A DNA stretch of 62,000 nt from Gnetum montanum. Taxonomy: Eukaryota; Streptophyta; Gnetopsida; Gnetales; Gnetaceae. Position 1 is the first letter of the stretch. Each line of letters begins with the position of its first letter. The stretch is taken from assembly GCA_015680685.1 (NCBI GenBank), contig MNCI01008611.1:302107-364106 (forward strand). Reading direction: 5' to 3'. The position numbers and the translations under genes were made by a program. Positions 12,990 to 22,847 of this stretch are shown piece after piece. The notes beneath the pieces are model-generated. The model saw nothing but the letters and a program-made list of their open reading frames with translations. It did not search any database and was not told the origin of the DNA.

Positions 12990-13358
12990 AGAACAATAAT
13001 CACAACTATATAGAACCAAAAAATTTAGGTTGCATCAACTACAAAATTTTATGGACATATAAAATTAAAAGTAAATGTTAAAAAAATGCTAATTTGTGAA
13101 ACTAAAAAGAGAGATTTCAATTTTCATCTAAATAATAAAAGACTTGACATTGTGCATAGTTGCAGATATTTGGGAGTATAATACTTTCAAAATTATAACT
13201 GAAAGCATTATACATAATAACAAGTTATAAATAGATGAAAGGCTTTCTATACAATGAAAAAAATATATATAACACAAATAATATTTGCACTTAGAAAATT
13301 CAAAAATATCTTTTACAAACAATTGTACAAACTGTAGTGCTTTATGGATATATAGTGT
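12990..13358 (+). pseudogene. second RTE-like LINE fragment, left half
   Basis: Translation in shifting frames gives a 'YLG' region and then, ending at the LTR element, 'QTVVLYGY'. The frame resumes after the LTR element at 23780 as 'VWGLSHDEESWKKFLKLEK'. Together these read VLYG-x-x-VWG, the conserved segment after RT in RTE/BovB-like LINEs. The fragment is therefore one old LINE cut by the 10.4-kb insertion. Confidence 0.65.
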
Positions 13359-14224
13359 TGATGAAGTGTCTTTGAGTCGATGACGCAGGCCCGTCAACGT
13401 AGCCTTCCATAGGTCGACGTGGCCCTGTTTACGCAGAGCCTATTTCGGCCTATAAATAAGAGGGCCTTCCACCTCATTGAGGTACCTTTAAGTTAGTTGT
13501 AGCGAAGCTCTTGCAGTTTGTTCCCGCAAGAGATAGAATATTTTCCAAGTGCCCGCAACAAGTGTAAGAAAAGTGATCGGCTCTTTATTCGAGCGTTGAT
13601 GTATCTGAGCCCATTGGTGTGATAGCAATAAATACAAACTATTCAAGCATTCCTTGCAGCATTTGGACTTAGCCATTTTATGCATTCAGTAGTTTAATAT
13701 GTTTATGCTTTGTTAATTACCTGTTAATTACTTAAGTTCTATTATTGTTATCTTAATCGCTATCGCTCATTCATAGTTCGTAAAGGCCATAAGTACGACC
13801 ATCTTGAATGTAAATCAAACACTTGGTAAACCAAGTGACGCTTAACGTCTAGTAACCCAAAAGAGTTAAGAGATGCTCAGAACCTGCTTAGAAGATGGGA
13901 TCGGATACTTATGCTATCAATAGTTAGAGTACAAGCTAGGATAATTATAGATTAGATAATAGTTTATTCCTTACTCTTCACACTTTGATTAGCCACCAAA
14001 AGATAAGTAAAAATCTATAAAAATCATTAGCCTTAATCTCACTTAACCATCATAATCAAAACCTCACAAGTGAGATTAGGAGGACAACGACTGTTCTAAC
14101 CCAAGGTTTCACTGGTTGGATTTTGATGTATGTTAAGTGCTTACAATCTACGAAATTCGACCAAGTCGCGTGTGAACACCCGTGATTCGTATCGTTGGGC
14201 GTAGGGGTACCTAGCCACTCATCA
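13359..14224 (+). repeat. 5' LTR
   Basis: TG...CA ends: TGATGAAGTGTC to CCACTCATCA. TATAAATA is at 13451-13458. Compared with the right LTR it lacks about 65 bp holding the GCGTATAC palindrome array. The missing part lies between short GATG-containing direct repeats. Confidence 0.92.
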
Positions 14225-14225
14225 T

Positions 14226-14244
14226 TAGCACCGTTGTCGGGGAC
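14226..14244 (+). promoter_or_regulatory. primer-binding site, tRNA-Asp type
   Basis: TAGCACCGTTGTCGGGGAC. The complement of plant tRNA-Asp(GUC) 3' end is TGGCGCCGTTGCCGGGGA, so only a few transitions separate them. This PBS type is typical of Athila/Tat-like gypsy elements. Confidence 0.85.
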
Positions 14245-14321
14245 TATTAGTCTTACATGCATCATCTAACCCTAGTGAAATTATCATCCAAGTCATTGGA
14301 ATGGATTAAAAAAGTAAATAG

Positions 14322-15224
14322 TATGGAAAACCAATTACATGGGCCATCTAATGTCCCATATGTCTTCTCACAGGAGGGAGATATCCACCCCACCGATGTC
14401 GTAGGAGTGTCAGGTGGTGTACAAGCATCCCGATGACTACGTCCCTAATTTCATGTTCATCCTACATCAAGATGAGCATCTACGATGGCGGGACATGGAG
14501 GGCAATATTGTACACCCTCCCGATCGATAAGCTCTTGCGATGCTATTTCACAATCTTGGCAGATTAGGCATCTAGGACCTTGGAGCAGAGTATGTCATGG
14601 AGGACCATGACTACCGGGACTATCATCCCACTAAGGATCAATGAGCAAGAGATCAGCAACAGGTGGACAGATATGAATAGCTGAAGGGGAAACAATTCAG
14701 TAACCCCTTATTCTTGCAAAGGCTACAAGATGATGGGGATCCCATCTTTCATGACACACATTCAACCGAACTTCCCCTGGGGCAGCAAGTCCTCCAATCC
14801 ATGATTCAGTCCAAGCATCTAGGTGGCCAAGATCCCCAAGGGAATGGAGGATCATGTAGCAAGGATGACAAGACGATTGAGGCTGTCATCAAGGCAGAGG
14901 GGGAGATACCCCTCCTTCTTCTCCATCCTCTCACTCTCCTTCTCCTTCATCCAGCTCAGGCTTTGATCATAACCGAGGTAGGAAGGAGCGAAAGGACAGT
15001 GGCAAAAAGGTTCGGAAGGGAAAATGTGAGGAAGCACCTGAACAATCACATGATGCTCACCGGCATGAAAGAAGAGATAGCTGGAATCATCATAGACATC
15101 ATGGTCCTCAGCAGGACTATCATTCATATGAGCTATTGTTGGCTACCCGAAGTATGCTTCAGATCGCTGAGGTAGTTCAAATCCCTAGTAGGCACATGAA
15201 GATAGCCGGATCAAGCGTGTTGAT
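14322..15224 (+). pseudogene. gag N-terminal region
   Basis: The first good ATG after the PBS is at 14322 ('MENQLHGPSNVPYV'). In changing frames the region matches the gag start of the element at 46.4 kb: 'DHDYRDYHPTKDQ' here versus 'PNSRDYNPTEAQ' there, then a Ser/Pro-rich stretch and a His/Arg-rich stretch. Just before 15225 comes 'LLATRSMLQIAEVVQIPSRHMK', the equivalent of 'LLATRSMLNIAKAMRIP' at 47.25 kb. Frameshifts separate it from the main gag frame. Confidence 0.6.
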
Positions 15225-16100
15225 ATGAACAACATCCCTAGATTTGAAGGGGGATACAACTATGATCCACAAACTCACCTAGAGGCATTCCATGACACCT
15301 GCACCCTACAAAACATTGACAATGATTGGCAGAAGCTGAAGCTGTTCCCTCGCATGCTCATCAAAGAAGCTAAAAGTTGGTACCGGTCCTTGGAGCTGAA
15401 ATCAATCAGAAGATCAAGTACAATGCTTGAAATTTTCAATGACAAGTATCAAACGTACTCTCGAGTGGTGAATCTGAGATGGCAGATCCAAGGCTGGAAA
15501 CAAGGGAATCACGAACCCTTAGATGCCGCCATGAGCAGGTACTACTCATTGTTGCATCGATGCCCTGGTCATGGTTACTCTCAGTGGACACAGCTTCGTC
15601 ACATCATTGATGGGCTCTGTTTTGAAATGTGAAAGACCCTTGGCATGTATGCCTAGAGACGATTGTCAAAGCTAAGGGCCCATCAATTGCAACACCTCAT
15701 TGAGCAGGTGGCCAAGGAGGAAGGAGAACAAAGAAAAAATTAGAGTGCAGAAGAATTCAATTGGGACCCTTCCCACAAAAAAAGGGAAGTCTATTTTTGT
15801 CATGAGGAGGATGACTCACCATTGGAAGCAGTGGTGAATCGGAAGACTTTGCCGTTACAAAATTTTGCATCTAAAATATCGGCAAAGATGGATAAGATGT
15901 GGGACTCCTTGAACAAAAGAGTCCAAAGAGTGTTGAAAATCACAGAGAAGTCCAAGGAATAAGGTAATGACCACGATTGACGTAGGAAGAAAGAAGCTGA
16001 ACGTGCCCAACATAAGGGTAAGGGCAAGGTTGCTATGGCAGAGCAGGTTGTAGACTCTGACACCGAGGAGGATGATGAATGTGGCATATGCCAATATGAA
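15225..16100 (+). pseudogene. gag core and Cys/His segment
   Basis: An open stretch starts at 'MNNIPRFEGGYNYDPQTHLE', the usual start of the plant retrotransposon gag core. The ATG is internal, because homology continues upstream. 'LFPRMLIKEAKSWYRSLE' and 'IFNDKYQTYS' follow, then 'HIIDGLC' and the first in-frame stop at 15632. The same frame continues through an acidic, Lys-rich linker to 'DECGICQYEHPKECC' near 16075-16120, a Cys-rich segment that replaces the normal CCHC knuckle. It is paralleled by 'GECDVCQYEHPRDVV' in the 48.2-kb copy. The structural role (capsid/nucleocapsid) is inferred from the family. Confidence 0.75.
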
Positions 16101-17723
16101 CATCCTAAGGAATGTTGTCCTGTGGTGTCACATCTTCAAGAGTCTGGGGTGTACGCATTGAACCCTCGCTTGGCACAGCGATAAACACCCCGAAGGTTGC
16201 CTTATCCACAAGGCAATCCCAGGCAGTTCCACCAGCAGTAGCAAGGATACTATCCAAGTGGTGCACCACCGCAACTATACGAATACTTCCAACAATGGCA
16301 GCACCCACAAGCGTGGGGGATGCCACCTCCAAGGCAGAAGTACTCTTACAAACAGCCAAATCCTTATGGTTACTACGTTTAGCAACCAGTCTCCCCACAG
16401 GACTCTTCCAATCATGCGGCCTTTCAAAGTCATTACCATCCTCTGGAATATTTTTTACCTCAATCTCCATCACCCAGGGGGGAGAACCCACATCTCTTCT
16501 ATCCTCCATCACCTTCTCCTGCCACTCCTCCATAACATCCCACTCAATTGCCACCTACCCCACCGATGCAGGGAGAAATACCGCCACAGCCATAGCAATG
16601 CAACGCTGCAAGGGCCATCAACATACAATCGACTCCTCAGCCATGTGGATCGGAAGCCAAGCCATGGAAACATCCTTTCTTTCAACCCAATCATGTACGC
16701 ACACCCTCACACCCACCAGTGGCTAGTGCCTCTGAGTCTCAAACTGCCTCCACTATTCCACTACTTGAGTAGCCTTCAAGCCCACCACACTCCAACATCC
16801 AAATGGTCATGCTCACACATGTCGTGACCAATTAGATAACAGCAGGTCACCTTCCCCGAAAATTGACTGATCTGGGAAGTCTCCTCATCCATATTTAGGT
16901 GGCAGGAAATGAGCCCTGTAAAGCTCTTCTGGACTCGCTGTCAAGTGTTAATTTGATCTCTCATGACATGTACAAGAACTGGAACCTGCCTCTGCTATAG
17001 AAGAGCAACATTCAGCTTGAGTTAGTAGACCAGTCCATCATTGTTCCCTTGGGAGTGGTGGAGGATGTTGTGACCACCATTTTTGGGTGGTCCTATCCAG
17101 CTGATTTCCTTGTCATCAATGTTAAAAATTACAAGGGGAACTTCCCAATCATATTGGGAAGGGCCTTGTTGAGCACGGTGGATGTAAGACTAGGAATCCG
17201 AGATCTTTCCCTTGAAATTTCAAAGGAAAATCCTTTTGGAAAGATCGAGAAGAAGTATGTTCCATGCATCGCATACAGTGACTCAGGGTGCAACTGTGTG
17301 CAGCAAATATGGTCTGCCAAGCGGACATCCATTCAAGCATGCAGTCAGTGTACCAAAGAATCACCAGTTTGACAATGCCTGTACGCAACAGCCACAACTC
17401 AAGAAGGTACCCAATGGCTGACAGCTGATCTTGCTAGTAGCGCAATATGCAGGGAACCACCTGAGGGGCTTGTATGATCCTATGTTGAATGCACGGATAA
17501 AATGGATGAGGTTCATCCTCGGGCCCCTACTATTGATAACCATGGTGACTGGGAAAAGTTGCAAATCCCTGAAAGCTTTCAACGAGGGCCCTTGGAACTC
17601 AAACCTTTCCACAAGCTCCACCTAACCAGGGATACCACCTCGTCATCACCAGGATGGCCTTACTTCATTTTTCGCATCTCCTCCTTTCCACCCAGTCGTG
17701 GGGGAGACCATCGTCCCTGCTGA
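16101..17723 (+). pseudogene. Pro/Gln-rich linker and retropepsin-like protease
   Basis: The gag frame continues without frameshift through a long Pro/Gln/Tyr/Ser-rich spacer (16130-16830), where other-frame ORFs are shadows. It then reads 'NEPCKALLDSLSSVNLIS', the aspartic-protease loop in the Athila/Tat style. 'VDQSIIVPLGVVEDVVTTI', 'ADFLVINV', 'FPIILGRALL' (family FPIILGRPFL) and 'SLEISKENPFGKI' follow. Similarity to the 49-kb copy runs to 'PLELK' near 17605. The last residues to the stop at 17721-17723 ('FHKLHLTRDTTSSS' and on) have no counterpart and mark the pol deletion junction. Several in-frame stops make it non-functional. Confidence 0.8.
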
Positions 17724-19264
17724 CCATTCCACTACACCCCTCGTTGTTTTGTAAATTTTTTTTTACACTTTTTTTGTTTTACACTTTTTTATTTTTCACC
17801 ATCGTTCATACGTTTGCAAATTATTTGTACATTTTTTCCTTTCTCTACTTATTTTTCATGTCTTTGTGTATGTTTCATTTTTCGCGTAATTGCTAATACG
17901 TCATCTTGTTCTCTTCAGATGTCTAGCACGGATGGTTTTCGTTGCGATGGGTAATGTACTCGTCCACCTAGTTGTCTATTTTCCACCCTCGCATGGTTCT
18001 TTTTGGACTTTACGTCTACTTTCCGCTCATAAAATCGACAGTGAGTTCATGTCATCCGCCCATTCACCCACTCCATGGTTTTCCTTCTATTGAGAACATG
18101 TAACCCCTTCACTTAACAACATTTTAATTAATGTGTGACTTGTGTAATTCTCAGACTTCGAGATGACCCAATGGTTTGACTCAAGTGTGACTTCAAGGGG
18201 ATTGCCATATTCGTCATTCTCTCCTATCCCCTGGGTTGCCGGTATGTCCTTACGAATTTCCTACCACTCCAAGTTCTTCTCTAAAAGGAAGCTTTTGGGC
18301 AGTTCAACCTTGCATGGTGTGGTCCTCACTAAAAAATTCAAAAAATAAAATAAAAGTGAAAAAGGCAAATGCAAAAACAAAAGAAAAAGAACAATGAGGA
18401 TTCAAAGCACACCCCTTGGTCGGATGCATGGGTCTTTGCATGGTGTGGTTCCCCCAAAAAGGAAAAAAATCACTATATGGGAATTCAAATCACACCCCTT
18501 AGACCACCTCTCACGGGCCACCACACTAGTTATGGGACTTCCTTGGTCCCCTCTAACTTTTTCCTATTTCACTTCCTTCCTCTCACATTTTCTAGAGTGG
18601 TGGTTCTCTCTGGGGTCATTCTTGCTTCCTTGGGGGATGGCCGAGACTTCGTCTATTGCTGCGATGTCACTAAATGTAGATGGTTTGGGGTCTGAACTCA
18701 GGAACGATTCTACTGAGTCACTTAACCACATCTACACATGGGGTTTCATGTGATCGACGATCGGAATACCATTCTCTCGTCTCTCTCTCCTCACCCAGTT
18801 CTCTCCGTCACTCACCTCACTACCTGTCTTATGTCGTGAAGGTGTCCCATGATATCCATGGGCTTCCCATGCCTTGGCAGGATCTCTTGGGTAGGAGTCT
18901 TACCTGGCGAACAACATTTCTTGGCCCCGGGGTCCATGGACCTCGGTGCCAGGGATATGCAAGGGCTACTAAGGCTATGGCCTGCTATGGGGAGGACCCA
19001 CCTACATCTCCTTGGTCCTGCCTGTTAAGCCTCCCATCCTTTGGATTTTGTGGTTGACTAGTTTTTGGGTCCCATTGCTCGATTTATTCCCCGCAAAGTT
19101 CTTTTTGAGTCCCATTCTCCTATTTTTGTCTTTTTTTCGAGCCCAATTACCTTCCTCATGTCCTCAGCCATGTCTGGGCCTCTCACGCACTTCAACCGTC
19201 CCAATTTGACGTTTCAAATTCATCATTTCGGGCTTTCTACGGGTTGGTCAACATTGGTCAACGG
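17724..19264 (+). other. non-coding interior between pol junction and internal promoter
   Basis: A T-rich tract (17750-17880) opens the region. An imperfect repeat follows: 'gcatggtgtggt' occurs at about 18312 and 18437, and 'ttcaaa-cacacccctt' at about 18402 and 18486. A PPT-like CAGTCGTGGGGGAGA (17693-17707) lies just upstream. Short ORFs here show no recognisable domain. It may be the 3' end of the lost pol region plus a leader for the next ORF. Confidence 0.5.
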
Positions 19265-19276
19265 GTAAACACCCAT

Positions 19277-19485
19277 GCGTATACAGGGCCCCGTATACGC
19301 AGCAACTGCGTATACAAGGCCCCATATACGCAACGACTGCGTATACGCAACCCCGTCGATGCAGCACCTAACCCCTATATATACACTCGCTACACTTTAC
19401 ATTTTCATCATTTGAGCTCCAAATTGAGGGGAGATTTTGCCATTTTTTTTTTGCCTAACCTTTCCCAATGCACCTACATTCCATC
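19277..19485 (+). promoter_or_regulatory. internal promoter-like module with GTATAC palindromes and TATA box
   Basis: Four GTATAC-centred sites occur in 72 bp: GCGTATAC at 19277, GTATACGC at 19293, GCGTATAC at 19308 and the full palindrome GCGTATACGC at 19339-19348. A GTCGATGCAG block and then TATATATA (19376-19383) follow. The right LTR has the same sequence of parts: GCGTATAC sites at 22885-22920, CGATGCAGG, then TATAAATA at 23001. I infer a second promoter driving the 3' ORF; transcription is not shown. Confidence 0.6.
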
Positions 19486-19751
19486 GTGAGTCCACATCAA
19501 CCGATCCTTGCCCTTTTAAGGAACCGAATGTATGCTCTCAGTCGTGGGGGGTGGTGCCTAGGTGTAATTAATTAATTAATTAATTAGTTGGTTAATTACG
19601 AAAACTTTGGCTCTAACCCATAAATTAACACTTTGGGAGACTTAAAGGTATGCCTGTGCCAACAACATAACTCGGTCAAACTGAGAAGGTGTATAAGGAC
19701 CATCTTAAGCAACTTATGCACAATCTAATTGGTGGTTATGTTTGATTGCAG
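19486..19751 (+). other. candidate 5'-UTR intron before the 3' ORF
   Basis: A donor-like ATCGTGAGT lies at 19483-19491 and a polypyrimidine/acceptor-like TTTGATTGCAG ends at 19751, directly before ATGGCAACC. An AATT microsatellite lies inside (about 19566-19586). There is also a second PPT-like CAGTCGTGGGGGG (19539-19551). Removal would join the leader below the TATA box straight to the ORF start. Confidence 0.5.
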
Positions 19752-20627
19752 ATGGCAACCAAACCAAGGCACCTGAGAGGTGAAGAACCATCACAGCTAA
19801 GGGACAAGCACCCACGCACGGGAAGGGGACGAGGAGTGCAACTACCAGAGCATGCGGAGGGCTCTTATGCAACTAGGCCTCTCCATGAAGGACCTGACGT
19901 GGAATCTGTCCATCAGATTCCCAAAGAGGAGATTCCTAGAGAACAATTGCAAAGGGATGAGACTCCTAGGATAGCACCACGGCTTGAGATCACCCTGACC
20001 CAAGCTTGCCTTGATGCTATCATGCCACGTGAGGTGTAAATGATGGTCCTCCAAGAGCTAAATTTTGGACCATTCCTCGAAAAGGTGCCAGAAGAAGTGA
20101 GGCTCCAGCTACAAAACTCTCCAATGTGGCTGATCATCACAACCAGTGGTGAATGGTACTTAGGAGAGACTTATCTCTTCGGGACAAATCGGCAACCAAG
20201 GTCTAGAGTAAGAATAAAGGACATTTATGTCTCTTACTCTTTGGAGGTGATAGTGCAGGCTCTGGGGTTACCTGAAACTAGGGTAGATGTGGTGGAAATT
20301 CCGAAACAGGCCGATCAAGAGGTGAAGGCAGAATGGACCAAACGGTACTATGGGTTAGAGCACAAGGAATTCGGCTCTATGACCACGACGGAGAGAGTGT
20401 ACTCAAAGATCGCATCTTACGACTTTAACCCAACGGTAAGACCCATCAAAATCACAGCCTTCTCTGCCCATACGTGTGCCACCTTGAGTGGGAAGTTCCC
20501 AATGATTCTTTCACAGCTACTATTTTTGGAGATTGAAAAAAGGTTCGCTGAGAACGAACGTGGAAGACGAGCTCTCCCTTTTCCCTGCCTAATCCAAAAG
20601 TTGTGCAAATGGGCAGGGATAGCATGA
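19752..20627 (+). pseudogene. retrotransposon 3' extra ORF, globular domain (plant 'transposon protein' type)
   Basis: The start ATG is at 19752, right after the AG acceptor. The N-terminus is Arg/Glu/Pro-rich. A globular domain follows with 'RVRIKDIYVSYSLEVIVQAL' and 'GLPETRVDVVEI', a mixed region, then 'ISAFSAHTC'-like and 'RRALPFPCLIQKLCKWAGI'. The last motif (LPFPxLIxxLCxxAGV) is characteristic of the putative plant transposon protein domain seen in 3' ORFs of Athila/Tat-type elements; that family call is from memory. One in-frame TAA (20037) and a TGA at 20625 interrupt it, without frameshift. Function is unknown; it is unrelated to RT or integrase. Confidence 0.7.
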
Positions 20628-22349
20628 TATTCCAATGATATAATCCAACACGCCCCAATTGCCTCATGCTGAGAAATGATGAAGGATAAAACTCCTATAG
20701 CCACACAAATAGAGGAGGAGTAGCAACCACCTCCACCATCTACACAAACAACGCATCTGGGCTCGCAAACCACGGTAGAATACATTCGTGAGATCCAGGA
20801 AGCACTCTTGAGCTAGCAAGAGCAATCAAGTAGGACTGGTGGAGGAGAAGACCCTTCAGTTTATCGCCCTTCCATGAGCCACCTGGAGCAAGTGGCTCAA
20901 TCAGTTAGCTTGCTTGAAAGGGCATGGCCGATATTCTCCACCGCTCGAGCACAAGTGACAACCAGAACAAATTCAAGCATCTGAGAAGTGACAGTGTCAA
21001 CCCAGTAGTTATTCCCTGAAATTTTAGGGAATGCTGCTACCTTCTCGGTACGCTTGGAAGATGGTGAAGAGACGACGGTCCTTGTAATGCAGCACTAAGG
21101 ATAGGAAGTTGTGGCCAAAGTGGTTGCTGACATAATTGCTACCGCTCTCAATGCACCAGCAACACCTATACCGAACATTCATTGATTACAAGATGTACAA
21201 GTATCTGCCGAAACTTCACGTAGCAAGATTAATGCAACCCAACACGAAGAGTTGTTGAACCGACTGCTGGGAATCGGGCAACCGCTCTCGGATGTCTTCA
21301 ACCTTCCGGACAACATTACTACAACCCAGTCGGAGCTGCTCTCGGCAAGGGGCAAGAGCCTTGTTTTGGAAGGGCAACTAGAAGCTACTCAAGCTGCTTG
21401 TCAGTACTTGGCAATAGAGGTAGCCCAATTAAGAGCCCAACTTGCCAATCCAACCATCCTCAACCACAACATCACCAGGGATGAAGCTTTTCAATAGCTT
21501 CAACTTAGACTTCAAATAGTTGAGGATGTGCGGGAGATAGCAATCCTCGACAAGTCCATGGAAAATGCCCAAGCATATCACTTAGACAAGGACTTGGTAA
21601 AGGTTCACCAAGAGAATGTGCAGCTAACCATGGAGGTTCATCACCTACGCAACGTTGGTGTAGGGAATGAACACATGAAAAATTTCATCCACCAACAGTA
21701 GGAGGAGCTAGCCAGGGTGAACGTTGACATAAGAAGGTTGTCTACTGAAAATCGAAATCTATTAATGGAGGAGGTTCAAGCATTGCGACAAAATTCTGCA
21801 ATTGAAATTGTCACTTGGAAAAATGAGGCCCTAAAATTTGAAAAATTCAAAAATCATTACAAGGACCAAGTGGGATTGCAAAAGGAAGTGAACGAAAAGC
21901 ATATTCAAGTCACAAAGGCCAAGATGAACCAGGCACTCCAGCAGCTCCGAGAGAGAGGCGATGCATGGCCACCTATCTTCGATGGATTGAACGCCTACAA
22001 TAAAGCTGAAATCTACCTAAAGGAGCTGTAGATTGAGGAGATGACAGAATACATGAAGCTTGTCAACCTCCGATATGCAAACCTGGCTATGCTCACAGCC
22101 GGGAGACCATGGTCAGAATTAGAAAAGCAAGTGGCCGCCTCGTATTCCCTATACGAGGGAGAGTTTCAAGCACATAAGGCGACAAAACAAAAGTTGGAAA
22201 CAGCCAACGCGGAACTCGAGGTCCTCTGCACAAGCTTTGAAGGACAACGTACAGTCACAAAGGACCTAGCCTGTAGAATAAATGGCTACCAGCAGCTGCA
22301 GGCATCAGTCCGAGCGTTCGACATCGAACGCAAGCAGTTCGCAGCCTAG
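20628..22349 (+). pseudogene. extra ORF, C-terminal coiled-coil half
   Basis: The same frame as 19752 continues to 22349 with about a dozen in-frame stops and no frameshift. It first reads a Pro/Thr/Gln-rich linker. Heptad-like helices follow: 'SELLSARGKSLVLEGQLEAT', 'NVDIRRLSTENRNLLMEEV', 'FKNHYKDQVGLQKEVNEK' and 'ELEKQVAASYSLYEGEFQ'. This gives a predicted coiled coil of several hundred residues. Intact, the ORF would be about 865 codons. Such domain-plus-coiled-coil ORFs suggest a structural or oligomerising protein, but this is inference. Confidence 0.65.
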
Positions 22350-22847
22350 TTTGTCAACCTAAAAGAACTCTTCCCGGCACTGCCATACCCTTGGGAAGTT
22401 CCAGTTCCAGCACACATTGGAGAAGCTTCCTAGATTGTGAATGACCCCAGAAGCAAAGAAGAAAAAACGAGGGGCTCTCTTAGAGGCTTTTTGACTGCCT
22501 CCAAAATTTGTAGCTTCCGCAGGGCAACCTTCATTTGTGCTACCACCAATGCATTGGCCAGAGGTTGGAGAAGGTCCATCAGAACCATCGCCCTCAGGGA
22601 CGGTATGATCTTCTCCAGCAATTTTTTGCATCATCCTACATAGCAAAGGCTCCAGACTCGTGAGGTGTTCAATTTTGTCTCTGAACACCACCATTTTTTG
22701 TAATTTGTCCTCCTCTATAACTCAAGCACTTGGTCAAATTCATGTTGTATCATGTGTGTGTTTAGTTATGTGTGTTGTAAATAAGAATCCATACCTTCCA
22801 AATTGTAGAGTAACTTGAGGATGAGTTTTTACTTAGTCGTGGGGGTA
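22350..22847 (+). other. 3' untranslated region with polypurine tract
   Basis: No supported ORF; the minus-strand ORFs are shadows. It ends in AGTCGTGGGGGTA (22835-22847) directly before the right LTR, which serves as the polypurine tract. Confidence 0.75.

Noticed and set aside
16105-16827. Overlapping long ORFs on both strands (up to 204 codons).
   Set aside because: They are shadows of the Pro/Gln-rich gag-protease linker, which runs in a third frame and aligns with the 48.5-kb copy.
18369-19057. Several 100-125 codon plus ORFs between pol junction and internal promoter.
   Set aside because: Overlap each other in different frames, no motif, and no counterpart in the related element.
22359-22694. 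A 111-codon minus-strand ORF before the 3' LTR.
   Set aside because: No motif; lies in the element's 3' UTR and is not supported by homology.
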